A DNA stretch of 64,000 nucleotides from Chimonanthus salicifolius (lineage: Eukaryota > Streptophyta > Magnoliopsida > Laurales > Calycanthaceae). Below are positions 47,011-58,637 of the stretch, one piece after another. How positions within the stretch are numbered: position 1 is the first letter of the stretch; every line of letters begins with the position of its first letter. The notes under the pieces are model-generated. The model made no database searches and was not told the origin of the DNA. It saw only the letters and a program-made list of their open reading frames with translations. The position numbers were made by a program, and so were the translations under genes. The DNA is taken from contig CM023536.1 of NCBI GenBank assembly GCA_013350335.1, positions 11,242,207-11,306,206 on the forward strand, given 5' to 3'.

Positions 47011-47909
47011 CAATCCACATAGGTTTTCATAAAATATGTTTTCATAAACCAGAAGCATTTATCTCCCTGTTCATTTTAAGTCACTTGAAATCAATTGGAA
47101 TTGCACCAGCTTGAGAGAAAAAAAATATATTGTTGTCTTCAGATGTGGATCTAAAGGTTTAATCGGTTGTGACCATTGCAGCAAGGAAAAAGTGAGTGAG
47201 AGAGAGTGTATAAAAAAAAAAAAAAAGAACATCCCATAGATGATATAGCTAACAATAACATGATTCCCTTCGAACAAGAGAGAGAAATAGAAAGGAGATA
47301 TGTGAAAAATAATAAAAAAGCAACAAAATAGAGCAATCATAAACACACCATTAAAGGCAAGTTAGAAAGAACAATGGAGGAAAAAAGCAAAAGGATGAAA
47401 GGGAGACAATGAAAATGAAAGATTTTTAAAAAGAAGCCAAAAAAAAATTCAAAACAACCTTCCTCCAATAACGAGCTCAAAACACGAAAGATAGTAGAAA
47501 GCATTAGATACAAAGGGGAAAAACTCAATATGAAGGGAAAGGAATTCAAAAGCAAATCACTTCAAATTTTCCATCAACCAAATCGATCACAAAGAGGGAA
47601 AACTTCTTTTGAGGCCAAGAAGAAAAAATAAATAAAACCATACCAATGACACTCCAATTCATCTTATAAATAAAATTGATCTTCCAAAACCATCCTCATT
47701 TTCAAGCTCATAAGAAGCTAAGAGGCAAAAGATCTATTTCAAAGGCTAAAAATCACTTGTACACTTTTATACAAAGGCCCAAAATCAAACCCACCACATA
47801 CATTAATCATTAAAACTACCTAATTACGCCCACATTTTCTAAGACAACAAAACTAAAAGGTGACAACAAGATTAATAGACAAAAAAAAAAAAAAATCTAC
47901 ACAATTAAC

Positions 47910-48320
47910 TCATATGCAAGCACTCTAATGTGAATGCATATCAACCTATATGCTGATCGGTATTGGCCCATTTGGGTTGATGTGGTCCAATCAGTAGCTT
48001 CTATTCAGCTTATTGATGTATCAGCAATGCACATCTGCCCACCATATAGGCTGAGAATTGGAACCATAGTCTCACCTGATGCTTGATTGGATATGGGATT
48101 TTAGTCTCACATGATTGAAAAAGCATTGTTTTGATAGTCAATCCGATGTCCATCATTTGATGATGACGATTACGATGATAATCTAAATGAGGCCTACATC
48201 ATGGACAACAGGTTCCAATAAGGTCCAGAATTTGATTAGGTGGGATATACAAGTGCTAGAAATCCATCAGTCGCAGTAGCAGGAATAAACAAGAGAAACA
48301 GTTTGGATCCTTTGAGAGAG
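47910..48320. repeat. Copy of the receptor gene's 3' flank
   Basis: Aligns with 36921-37340 through landmarks such as ATGCAAGCACTC, TTGGCCCATTTGGGTTGAT, CTTATTGATGTATCAGC, CCATAGTCTCACCTGATGC and AACAGTTTGGATCCT. With 48714-48766 it marks the remains of a second receptor-like-protein locus. Confidence 0.85.
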
Positions 48321-48324
48321 GCCA

Positions 48325-48665
48325 ACAATTGGTAATAGAAATGTGTACATAAAGATGGATGAATAAAGTAATGTTAGGAGATAAAATTAAGAACGAATAC
48401 ATTTGTGAAATCTTAAGAGCAGAGCCAATAGAATAGAAATAACAGGAAGTTGTTAAAGGTGGTTTGGGCACATATACAGGAAACAAAGAATGGCCCCTGT
48501 GAGAAAAATCAAAATGATACAAATAGAAATAACAGAGTGGTAGAACATGTAAAAACTTGGTTGGAATGGGTAAATAAGAATGTGAGACTGTAGGTTAAAA
48601 TGGAAGAGCTTAAAAAACCAAACTCGAGATAGATGGGATTAGTAGCTACTTCATGATGATGATGA
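48325..48665 (+). mobile_element. RTE-type LINE 3' relic
   Basis: It starts at AATTGGTAATAGAAATG and contains GTTGTTAAAGGTGGTTTGGG (the RWFGH-type region), AAAACTTGGTTGGAATGGG (KTWLEW) and the terminal GATGATGATGAATC repeat. It interrupts the space between the receptor 3'-flank copy and the receptor coding fragment. Confidence 0.65.
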
Positions 48666-48713
48666 ATCACAAGGTAACTAATTTTTCTGATGAACCATCC
48701 ACGAGATAACTAA

Positions 48714-48766
48714 CCTTCACCTTCATCCTCAGTATCTGATGTGATCTGAATGAGTTCTTGTTCCAC
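48714..48766 (-). pseudogene. Fragment of receptor-like protein C-terminal tail
   Basis: 53 bases match 38531-38583 of the intact receptor gene with few changes. On minus they encode the acidic tail (ITSDTEDEGEG against ITSDTDDEGEG). No LRR sequence is attached, so only a fossil of the tail remains. The right-hand edge joins abruptly to the repeat block starting AAAATCAAAACCATCAC. Confidence 0.85.
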
Positions 48767-49754
48767 AAAACCACAAAATCAAAACCATCACATATTTACT
48801 TCATCAAAACTACCCAAGTCCACCCACATTGCCCACATCAAAATCAAAAAGAAAAAAACTCAGATGAAAAGACAAAATATATCATATTAGATATAAATTC
48901 TACCTTCATTGATAAAATTAACCATCCAAAATCATCAAACATCAAAAAACACAAAAATTATATCACATCTCTCATCGAATCAATCCACACAAAAACTGAA
49001 AATAAATCACTAAAAATCAGGCCAATTTACATGTAGGCAAAAATACAAATAATTCAAGATGTAAATTATGTTTTCAATCACATAAAAATAGTAAAAGAGG
49101 CCAAAAATTGGTTTCCAATAATACTTACAACAAAATGCAACTCACTGAGTTAAGTGGGTGGCCTGAATTGCCCAATCAATCATGTCATAAACTTTCTTCC
49201 AAATACAACATACCACAATGATCCTAACACAACCCTTAAGCAACATCCACAAGGAGTAACAGCAAAAAAACAGGAGCAAACCACACAATTTTATATTTTC
49301 CATCAACCAAAAGGTTTAAAAACTCATTTTAAGAGCTAGGAAACAAAATAAAATAAAATAAAATAATACCATTGTACTCCAACAACAACTTAATGAATAA
49401 AATAATTCTGCCAAAACTATCCCTATTCTAAAGTTTGCTACAAGTTGAGAGGATTGAATAATCTACACTTGTAGAGAAGAACCACATAAATGAAGCCAAC
49501 ATAAATGTTCATCACTAATGTATGAACAGCCAAAAGGTACAAACTGCCCAGTTTCTCTGCTCAAGACAATAACTACATGGAGCATCATCCAAATCACAAA
49601 GAACAGTTGCCACGGATTTAAACAATAATCTAATCAATAGAACCAGAAGATACCAAAAACAAAAGTAAATGGAGAAAAACAGCATTACCTCCCAAATGCC
49701 TCGAATGTACAAGTTACTTATATGAACATACTACAAATAAATGAATGCAACCAA

Positions 49755-49806
49755 GTCAATCTCTCCCTCCCTCTCCCTCCCCCTCCCCTTCTCCTCCCTG
49801 TCCCCC
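49755..49806. repeat. CT-rich microsatellite
   Basis: CTCCCTCC and CCCCTCCCC runs ending CTGTCCCCCGC. A shorter version lies at the same position in copy 3 (63088-63118). Confidence 0.85.
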
Positions 49807-49939
49807 GCAAAAATAAAAAAAATAAAGCTATGAAATTTCATGTGTACATATTAAGGAAGAAAACAAAACAATGAATCCAACAAAAGGAATATGAGAAAAT
49901 TGAGATGTACATTCACCCTATTCCATGTCAACAGGATTG

Positions 49940-50465
49940 TTAGACAACGCATAGTTAGCGGAAAGCATGTCAACTAGTATACAAGATATGTACGACTAAA
50001 CCAGTGTAAAGATGGTATATTGTAGATGATACAGTGTCAATTGAGGAAACAAGAGATCAATTGAGTGAGAATTTTAAATTTTGGATAAAAGCCTTGGAAA
50101 CAAATGGGCATAGGAAAATAAGAAATGGGCATTGAAATGAATCGATTAAAATTTGGAATGACTTGATATCACAATGTAATAATTTAGATGCTTATATGTA
50201 GCTATGGCACTAAACAGAAGAATGGATCTAGATATAGCTAATGGCAGATTAAAGTGGACATTCTATAAAATAACTGTTGGGCCAACAATGCTTTATAAAG
50301 TTGTGAATTAGGAAATTAATAAAATACAAGTAAACAAAGAATTGGTAATAGAAATGTGTACGTAAAGATGGATGAATAAAGTAATGTTAGGACATAAAGT
50401 TAAGAACGAATACATTTGTGAAATCTTAAGAGCAGAGCCAAGAGAGTAGAAATAACAGGACGTTG
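49940..50465 (+). mobile_element. RTE-type LINE reverse transcriptase relic
   Basis: Translation shows the catalytic-site remnant VDDTVSIEETRDQL (ADD-type box), then NFKFWIKALETNGHR, and further on TVGPTMLYKVVN and KNEYICEILRAEPRE. These match in order the reverse transcriptase and C-terminal region of plant RTE elements. Several stops and small gaps show it is inactive. Copy 3 has lost most of this stretch by deletion at a repeated AACAGGATTGTTAGA. Confidence 0.75.
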
Positions 50466-51679
50466 AATCACTTGACATCAATTGAAATTCCACCAGATTG
50501 AGAGAAAATATATATGTGTGTGTGTGCGTTTGCGCGTCCACGTTCGTGTGTGTGGTCTTCATATGTGGATCTAAAGGTTTAATCCGTTGTGACCATCGCA
50601 ACAAGTAAGGAAAAGTGAGTGAGAGAGAGAGAGAAGGATGAGATTTATCAAAAAAAAAAGCATCCCATAGATGATATACTAACATGATGCTCTTTGACCA
50701 AGAATTACAAAGAATAGAAAGGAAAGATGTGAAAAATAAAAGTAAGCTACAAAATGGAGCACTCATACACACACAATTAAAGGTAACATAGAATGAACAA
50801 TGGGGGAAAAAGCAAAAGGGTGAAAGGGAGAATGAAAATGAAAGCTTTTTTGAAAAGAAACCAAACCAAATAGTTCAAAACAACCTTCATTCAATAATGA
50901 GCTCAAAACTCGAAAGATAGTTGAGAGCATTTGACACGGAGGGGGAAACACGCAATATGAAAGGGAAGGAATTTGAAATCAAATCACGTAAAATTTCCAT
51001 CAACCAAATCCATCACAAAGAGGGAAAACTTCTTTTGAAACCAACAAGATAAAATAAAATGAAATCATACCAAAATACTCCAATTCCATGTTATAAATAG
51101 AATTGATCCTCCAAAACCATCCTTATTTCAAGCTCATAAGAAGCTAAGAGGCAAAAGATCTATACTTTTTCAAAGGCTAAAACTCACTTATACACTTTTA
51201 CGAAGGTTCAAAATCAAACCCATCACATAATATTCATCACTAAAACTTTAAGTATGCCCAAATTTCTAGGACAACAAAACTAAAAGGGATGACAACAAGA
51301 TTAAAAGACAAAAAAAACATCTACAAGATTTAACTAAAATCCTAATTTTTTTTATTTGCCCAACCACCAAAACCATCATAAATCCAACATCCAAATTACC
51401 TCACATCTCTATCAAACTAAACCACATGAACGATAAAATAAAAACCCCTACAAACAATAAACCACCAATCCTATACAAATAAAACAAGAAAAGAAAATAA
51501 GCACGTAAATCAACTATTTGATCATTACAAAATAATAAAACATACCAAAATTTCTTTCCTAATCATCATCCTAAACAAAGTTGTTATTACAATGTACCTA
51601 GGGTTGGCACTTATGGTTCCAATCAGGAAACTTTCTAAAGGAACTGCCCACTTGACACAAGATTTGAATCCTCAACCTT

Positions 51680-52821
51680 GTGATTGCATCCCATCCGATA
51701 GTTTGGAAAAGCATTGCCCCTCCTAGAGTCCAGTTGCTTGTTTGGTGTTGTATGAAAGGGAGAATTCTGACTAGGATAGATTTGTGTAGAAGAGGTTTGG
51801 TAAGCTTGGATAGTGACATTAATTGCCCACTTTGTGGTTTAGCTAATGAAACTATCGATCACCTGTTAGTCAATTGCCCTATGACGTGGAAGCTGTGGAA
51901 TTACTTTCTGGATCTTTTGGGAGTGGCATGGACATTTTCTAGATCTCCGAATAATTTATTGAGGTCATGGTCCCTTTCTCTTTGTAACCGCAGGAGAAAA
52001 CTGGCTTGGATCACAATTCCCGCTTTGGTTTATGGTCAATATGGAAGGAAATGAATGCAATGATCTTTGAAGGCAAAATTGAGGAGATCAAGGATATTTG
52101 TCAGGCGGCAAAATGGAGATTGTGTATGTGGCTGTGCTCGAATAAAAAATTCAAAGATTTTACAGCCTCAAACCTTTTTCATTGCTGGGAGGGCGGGATG
52201 ATGTCTACTCGTAGGGTTGGAATGAAAATTCTAGAATGGCCCCCCCCTCCAATTGGTACGCTAAAGTTTAATGTGGATGGAGCTTCTAGGGGTAAGTCAG
52301 GCCCTACCGGGATAGGGGGTGATTTAAGAGATCATTCAGGATCAATTCGCGTGGTTTTTTCTGAGTATGCGGGAATCTTGGAATCTAACGAGGCTGAACT
52401 TCTTAGCATTAGGAGAGCCTTGACTCTAGGAGCCGGTCTTAGGGGGTGGAGGAAATTGGTGATTGAGAGTGCTTCTTCCGACGCCATCAAATGGGCCGGG
52501 GGTTTGAAACGCCCTCCTTGGAGATTAACTGCCTTGGTTTGGAAGATAAAGGAGTTAGTCTCGGGCCTTGAGATGTCTTTTGTTCATGTTAGCTGAACGG
52601 CTAATGGTTTGGCCGACTTCTTTACGAAAAACAGAGTAGATGGTTTGAATCGTGGCACTTTATAGTTACAAGGGGGACAATGTTCAGTGTATTTTTTATG
52701 TTATCTTGCTTGATGTTTCTTTTTGTTAGGTCTAAGCCTTTTAGACCTTGTAAATCTTGTTTGTTTTTTCTTCTTTTTCAATGAAAATCTTCTCTTTACC
52801 GGTCAAAAAAAAAAAAAAAAT
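51680..52821 (+). pseudogene. 5'-truncated L1-type LINE (zinc-binding + RNase H)
   Basis: The C-terminal end of a plant L1-type reverse transcriptase polyprotein. The zinc-binding region (IAPPRVQLLVW, CPLCGLANETIDHLLVNC) is in one frame to about 52030, where a one-base shift moves it to the next frame (GLWSIWKEMNAMIFEGK). A plant-type RNase H domain follows: LKFNVDGASRGKSGP, ESNEAELLSIRRAL, and HVS-stop-TANGLADFF, with TGA at 52594 replacing a sense codon. A T-rich 3' untranslated region and a run of about 16 A (to about 52819) close the element. The reverse transcriptase and endonuclease parts are missing, as usual for truncated insertions. Dead. Confidence 0.9.
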
Positions 52822-54224
52822 AGAGAACTCTTAGGAAGCCAACTAGTGTCCCCAATCACCCAATCAATGATCTCACCCCTCAACTCTTTCCTAAGCTTCA
52901 TATACCATGAGGAACTTTCTACAAACACAAGGAAAAAACCAAGGGGGTAATTTCCACAAAAGAAACCCCTAGTACCAAATCCTATTAAAACAAACTACTA
53001 CCAAAAGCTTCGAAACAAATCACTTTACATTTTCCATTACCAAATGCATCACAATAAATGGAAACATTCCTGATAATGAAAGGACAAAAAATAAAACAAG
53101 ATAACATCATCACACTCCAATACCAACTTTACAAACAAAATCATCATCTCATATACCTCAAACCAACCCACATGAATGTCGAAAATAATAGCACACAAAT
53201 CATACCAATTCTTATAGAACTAGAAAAACAATTCAGACATGCAAGCCAATTTTCCATCATAATCAAATAACCAAAGAAACGAAAATTCAGTGCTTAATAA
53301 TGTCTACAGTAGAATATAACCAATAGAATACAACACCAGGAACTAAAAAGCAAGGTATAACAAAAATTAGAAAAGCATTAACAAGCAATAACCTATCTAT
53401 TCTAATTTAAAAGAAATAATGAAAAGCAAAAAGAAAACAAGTGATGGGGCCTACAATTATAAACTTCATATATAAATGTTTTCATATAATGGGTAAGTAC
53501 CAAAAGAAAATTTTAAGTCACTGTTTCCTGTTTATGGTAATAAACTTCAGTTTGAGAGAGAGAACGAGGTCACCACTACCAATAAAAAGTAAAAGGGTGT
53601 GACAGATAAAGAAGAAAAGAAAGAAGATATCTGATGTTCTAATTAGTCCCATTTAGAGGACTCAGACATGGAATTGAGAGGGAAAGATCAAAAGAGAAAT
53701 GGGTATGTGAGTCACAAGTTTACTTGTTAAAAATGCCATGAAAATAAATTTTGTAGAAGGCACATACACAACCCTTGTTACAACTAGGCTAGGCATAACC
53801 AACTAAAACCAAATGAAATTATTAAAGAGTCGGTTCCTGCACAATTGTTTATTAACTCCTATATCATTACTGAGCTTGAAACTTACTCAAATGACATACA
53901 ACTAAATGATGATTACTAGGAAAGAAATGTAAAATAGAAAAACAGAACAGAGACAAGAACAAATGTCAACATACAAGTGGAAGGGTCATATTATTCAGAT
54001 TTAAACAATGTGATGACAAAAAAATAATGTGTCTGATGTAGCACAAGAACAAATACAATGTAAAAGCCGTCAAAAGTCTTCTACTCCTCGGGTATTGGGG
54101 GAAGGGAGAAGAACAATGAATAAGAGAAAAATGTAATCCTCCATCTTCATAGAAAGTAAGACTGTATAGAGAATCAGCTTATCCAATGGCATATACACAA
54201 CTGACAAATCAAATTCAACTGAAA
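52822..54224. other. Intergenic; likely decayed repeat plus gene 3' flank
   Basis: 52822-53280 shows weak resemblance to the repeat block (CAATCAATGATCTCACC, AATCACTTTACATTTTCC). The rest has no supported feature apart from the expected 3' untranslated part of the next gene near 54100-54224. Confidence 0.4.
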
Positions 54225-55529
54225 TCAGCAGTCCTCATCATTAGGATCATGGTCCATCAATCTCAAGAGGTCGTCAACATCGAATTCAGAGTCTAGCTCT
54301 AACCACTGTTCTTCAGAATCAAACATGATGTCCTCGCAGTATTCTTGAAAATCATCCACCAAGAATTCCAGTTTGTGTGGCCTTTGTTCACCATAAATTC
54401 CATCTTCAACAATGTCCTCTAAACTGTAAGACTTCCGGTCATCACTTTCTACTGAACAATCTATTTCAGGCCTCTGCAGTCCAGACCCAATATCATCATC
54501 TAATGTTCTCAATAGGTCTTCAACGTCGAATCCGAAGTTCAAATCTGTCCACATCAGTGTAAAACCACCATCGTTATCATCATCAACCATGCCCATTACC
54601 TCTTCTACATCAACTGTGACATTCTCATGCCCATCAGCAAGATAATCATCTATTGAAGCATCGACAACCAGTAACCCTTTGATTGCCCCTTTAGCAGAAG
54701 TGTTCAGAACTTGTTTCTCAAAAAGGTCCATTTCATCATTGATCTTCCTCCTCTTCCTCTTTACAAGAAGATCTGCACTGGAATTGCATCCATCATAGCT
54801 ATTTCGTGATCTTTTCTTCCTGTAAATTGGGTTAGACAATTTAGTACAAGAACAGATATGCAGATACAACAATTTCTAAATCAAGACAAAACAAGAATCA
54901 CATCTTAGAAATAAAATTTAAGGAGCTCAAAAGAATAATGCCTAAAAAAACGGAGAAATACAATAAAGATGAAGAATGAAAGGGGAAAAAAGACGATGAA
55001 AGATGAAAGTACTGTCTGAGAAGAAGGGGGAAAACAAGAAAAAGAGAATCGGGTATAAAGAAAATGAAAAATAAAGGGGGATGAGGACGCCGTATGATAA
55101 CAAGAAGAAGAAAGAAAGACAGTTAAAAAAAAAAACAGAAAAAGAAAAAGAAATTTAGAAAAGGGCGAAGAGGATACGTCTAACACAAAGAAAAAGAAGA
55201 AAGAAGAAGAAAATGAAAATGGGGAAGAGAAGAAGAAATAAAGAAAAAGAAAAAGAAAAGAGAATATACCCGTGGTCGCCGCGAAGAGAAGGGCTGCAAC
55301 GGTGGCCGCTACGAAGATAAGGGCTGCGACGATGGCCAACGCAAGGATTAGGGCTGCGACGCTGGCCGCCGCAAGGAGAAGGCTTGCGATGCTGTCCGCA
55401 GCAAGGAGAAGGGCTGAGACGCTGTCCGCCATAAGGAGAAGGGATGCGACGCTGGCCGCCGCAAGGAGATGGGCTGCGACAGTGGCCGCCAGAAGGAGAA
55501 GGAGAAAGAGAAAGACTGGGACGAGACAT
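54225..55529 (-). CDS. Two-exon gene: SP-rich repeats plus acidic nuclear-type protein
   Basis: Function not recognised. Exon 1 55529-55270 (86 codons plus two bases), intron 55269-54820 (GTATAT...TTTACAG, pyrimidine-rich on the coding strand), exon 2 54819-54225. The splice keeps frame exactly and gives 284 residues. Residues about 15-84 are seven or so copies of a 10-residue repeat (GGQRRSPSPC-like), encoded by a 30-bp minisatellite. Exon 2 opens with KKRSR, then KRKRRK (107-112), both good nuclear-localisation candidates. A long acidic region contains a duplicated module: FDVEDLLRTLDDD (184-196) and FDVDDLLRLMDHD (266-278). This looks like a nuclear protein with acidic activation-like segments. 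That is inference. No transcript evidence is available, and exon 1 could be partly untranslated. Confidence 0.6.
55272..55510. repeat. 30-bp minisatellite inside exon 1
   Basis: About eight copies of a G+C-rich 30-bp unit (GCTGGCCGCCGCAAGGAGAA plus GGGCTGCGAC). Because 30 is a multiple of three, every frame is periodic. The minus strand gives the SP/RS-like 10-residue repeat, and the plus strand gives an Ala/Arg-rich one that I regard as a shadow. Confidence 0.95.
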
Positions 55530-55739
55530 CGAGGAAAAGTTGCGAAGAGAGATTTCCGACGGAAAAAGTGAGCTCTAGACAGCGAGCAACGAGGAAGAAT
55601 GACACGTCACAATCGAAACCTTAATTTATCAGGATCTGCCGTCGCCGTCATACGACCTAGCTATTTTACACAGTGGGCCCTTCAACGATGAATCCTAGAT
55701 AAATTCAACATACGACATAGCTACAACCTGTCCGTGACG

Positions 55740-56029
55740 ATATCTATTTATTTAAAATTATATAACTTTAATTTATTAAAGTTTTAATATTAATAAAGTA
55801 TATATTTGATTTATATTTGTAAAAGTCTATTTGATTGAATTAGAGATTCATATTAATCATTATTTTATTTTTAAAAGTAAATAAAGAAAATATTTAAATA
55901 TCTTGTATTTCTTAAGATCGAGATATCAAGAATCTTCAATTCATCCAAGTGATTAATATAGGGAGCACTTACAGACACCCGAATTTCCTGTCCTACACAC
56001 TCGAAATTGGATTTTCGAGTGAAATTACG
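55740..56029. other. Intergenic, no gene seen
   Basis: A+T-rich flank upstream of the two-exon gene and left of the foldback element. A GGGAGCACTTACAGACACCC stretch at 55960-55980 could be an element edge, but I found no partner. Confidence 0.35.
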
Positions 56030-56039
56030 ATTTTACTCC

Positions 56040-56165
56040 CACATTTTGGCATTCATTCAAATGAATGCCCAAGTGTAATTTCAATTCATTCGAATCAATG
56101 GGCCTCATTCATTCAAATGAATTAATCATTCGAATGAATGACGCTCTTTCATTCGAATGATTTAA
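56040..56165. repeat. Cluster of CATTCGAATG palindromes
   Basis: Repeated ATTCATTCAAATGAATG and ATTCGAATGA palindromes occur five or so times in 125 bp, directly left of the foldback arms. A further copy (TTCATTCGAATCATT) lies just beyond the right arm near 56519. Confidence 0.8.
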
Positions 56166-56170
56166 ATAAT

Positions 56171-56500
56171 AAAATTTATTTTAAAACTTTACACTTATAT
56201 CTTTAAGCACTGTGTATTTCCAAAATTTCTCAAATTAAATATCCGGACTAATTACGATAACCTGATAAAAATACTTTAAGACTTCAAGGTCTTTTGACAC
56301 TCCTAAATATTTAAAACACAGTATTTTGCAAATAAGGGTATCCCTAAGGTGTGCCGAAAACACATTTAGGAGTTTCAAAAGACCTTAAAGTCTTAAAGTG
56401 TTTTTATCAGATTATCGTAATTAGTCTAGATATTTAATTTGAGAAATTTTGAAAATACACAATGCTTAAAAAATAAGTTTAAAATTTTAAAATAAATTTT
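56171..56500. repeat. Foldback element, about 138-bp inverted arms
   Basis: Left arm 56171-56308 and right arm 56364-56500 are close inverted copies around a 55-bp centre. Landmarks are AAAATTTATTTTAAAA, CTCAAATTAAATAT, ACTAATTACGATAA and ACTTTAAGACTT, each met again inverted. No ORF. A single transcript would form a long hairpin, so a small-RNA source is possible. Confidence 0.88.
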
Positions 56501-56549
56501 AACTGACTATTGAACGTTCATTCGAATCATTAAAGTTAAATATCTTATT

Positions 56550-58093
56550 GTTTATTCTAGCCAAAAATTTATTTTTATGAAAATATTAAATAATTGTTTA
56601 GATGTATAAATTGTATTTTCAAAAAATGTTAAAATTTATTTGAAGTGAGTTAATGATTTATACTATTTATAATTCAACTTGAAAAAAACTCCATTATCTT
56701 CCTATTACGGAGGAATAATAGGATTGAAACTGAAAAAAATAAAATAATGGAATACCTTTATCAATTGTAGGGCTTAGTCGATGGTAAGAGGCAAATTTTA
56801 TGTTTTTCAAAATTTAAAAATTTAACATGTAATTTTATTTGTTTTAATAGAAAGTGTTAATATAGTAATTGAAATAGACAAATTTTATTTAAGTTTCTTA
56901 GCTATTTGACTTATGCAAAGAATTTACTTCAATCTTCAATTTTATTTAATTTAAATTAAATGATTATATATATATATAATGAAATGGACTTTATTAAATT
57001 TTACAACAGCAAAAATTTCTTTTATTTTATAGAGTTACTAAATCATATGTCATCGCCAAAAATTATGTAATTCAAAATTGAGTCACAAAACCTCATGACT
57101 CAATTATGACACCATACAACTAAGAAAAACGTCTAGCTGATTTTTTCTATTTTAAGTCCACCTAATAGAAAAATTGATATTTTTTTTTATTTCTAAAAAA
57201 ATTGGTCCAATTGTAACGACAAATATCTTGGTTGAAACATAAAAAAAAATTAAATCCAATCTTATATTTCATCTCATTTCAAAAAATTTGATCCAATTTT
57301 TATTTTAAATAAAAGCTATATCACTTGAAATGACTATTACAATATTTTAATCTTAATTCTAAAGTGTCTCTTATTAAAAGTTGATCACTTGGTCTAAACC
57401 TTTAGAATTAGACTACAGAAGAAAGTCTAGCTCTTCCCAAATATGTTAACATTTTTGTGTTTGATTTGTTCTTTAGGCACCTTATCTAAGCTCATTCTAA
57501 TTTTTGAGTTTATTTTTTTTCTAAAAATTAAAGTTAAAATGTTTAATTTAGTCAAATTATCGGGAATATCAATAACATCTAATAATAATTAAAAAAAAAT
57601 CAATTCAAAATTTCTAAAAATATAAAAGTGGAAATATTTTATATAATCAAAATATTGATCACTATATGTTTATTTCCCATAATGGATAATAATATCTTCT
57701 ACAATCACTCTTTAACTTTTAGTTTTAAAACCAACTTTTAAACTCAATCAAAAAATTTCAAATAGAAAATAATCAATAATTATTCACTCCATAAGCTTTT
57801 TAGATAAACCTCTAAATCTATAGCTATTTTACACAAGTGGGCCCTTCAATGACCTTTGACACCCATCAAATATTTATTATTGAGCAAATAATTTAAAATT
57901 CATCTCAAAGCTTTAAGCAATTGACATCAACTATTAACTTAGAGATCAATAAATAAAAAATTAGAGAGAATGCAGTAAGGTGAGATTTGACTCTCTAAAT
58001 TAAAATAATAGAGAGGGAAGAAACGAGAGACAAGCTTGGAAAAGGGGTTAAGATATTGGTTTTGAAAATATTAAGAGTTTAAAAAATACTACT
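56550..58093. other. Intergenic, A+T-rich, no gene seen
   Basis: No supported coding frame, RNA gene or element. TCTAGATAAA-like and GTGGGCCCTTCAA segments near 55674 and 57838 recur (CTATTTTACAC, GTGGGCCCTTCAA), a short dispersed repeat of unknown origin. Confidence 0.45.
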
Positions 58094-58101
58094 AATTGGA
58101 T

Positions 58102-58365
58102 CAGGGGTCGAAATTCAGCTCAGCCGAGATGTCGGTCGAGATTTTTCTTTCTCCTCAAATTTTTTTTTTTAAATCTCGGTGGTTTTTTTTTTTAGAAAAA
58201 ATTCATTTAAAAAAATTAAAAAATATAAATATCGGCCGAGATATCGACCTGGCCCATGCCGATATTTATTTTTTCCTTAAATAAAAATAAAAATCGGCCG
58301 AGAACACGCCGAACTTTTTTATCTCTAATCGATATTATGCGTATCGGCTGAGATTTCGACCACTG
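58102..58365. mobile_element. hAT-like MITE (264 bp) with perfect 8-bp duplication
   Basis: AATTGGAT is duplicated exactly at 58094-58101 and 58366-58373. The ends are CAGGGGTCGAAAT and ATTTCGACCACTG, inverted repeats with the CAG..CTG termini usual for hAT. The inside is rich in ATCGGCCGAGAT and A/T runs, with no coding sequence. This is the best-preserved member of the window's ATCGGCCGA family. Confidence 0.92.
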
Positions 58366-58384
58366 AATTGGATTGAAGTGATAT

Positions 58385-58510
58385 TATTATTTGGGTCACA
58401 TACTCAAATGAATACCTTTTTAATGGATATGTTACCCTGTATAAAACTGAGTTAATATTTAATATATAAACAATAAAAATTTATTTGATGAACACTCTTA
58501 CAAATTCTAA
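58385..58510 (+). repeat. Dispersed repeat, partner at 60595-60715
   Basis: Both segments run through GTCACATACTCAAATGA, ATGGAT, CTGTATAAAA, TGAGTTAAT, AATAAACAAT and TTTGATG in order. Non-coding. Confidence 0.7.
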
Positions 58511-58637
58511 TCTATATGTATATGAGTACATGATAGTTAGAATATGAAACATATCTGTTGTTCAAAATAGAGTCATTCTTTTCACTTAAATGAGAATTTC
58601 ATTTTATCCCGTCTCCTAACAAATTTTCCGTGTCGAG

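Larger units (their letters stand above)
45650..47780. repeat. Repeat block, copy 1 of 3
   Basis: It shares long collinear stretches with copies at 48777-51590 and 62096-64000. A shared segment starts GTAAATTATATTCTCAATTA and runs through AACTCACTGAG, CAATCAATCAT and ACTACATGGAGCATCATC. An RTE-LINE fragment, a GATAATTAACAGCATCATAATC segment and a segment beginning TTGAATCACTTGACATCAATTG-like follow. Copy 1 has a MITE (46210-46328) missing from the other two. No gene is supported; ORFs here are not conserved between copies. Confidence 0.8.
48777..51590. repeat. Repeat block, copy 2 of 3
   Basis: Nearly identical to copy 3 (62096 onward) through the first 1.1 kb, then it carries the longest RTE fragment of the set (49940-50465) and a segment matching 47070-47780. 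Its A-rich plus strand gives Lys/Asn/His-rich pseudo-ORFs with no domain. Confidence 0.8.

Noticed and set aside
46854..47555. Leu/Ser/Phe-rich minus-strand ORFs near the GA microsatellite
   Set aside because: They are complements of GA- and A-rich sequence and are not conserved in the sister repeat blocks.
55272..55571. Plus-strand Ala/Arg-rich 99-codon ORF
   Set aside because: Shadow of the 30-bp minisatellite. Only the minus frame splices in frame to a further exon.
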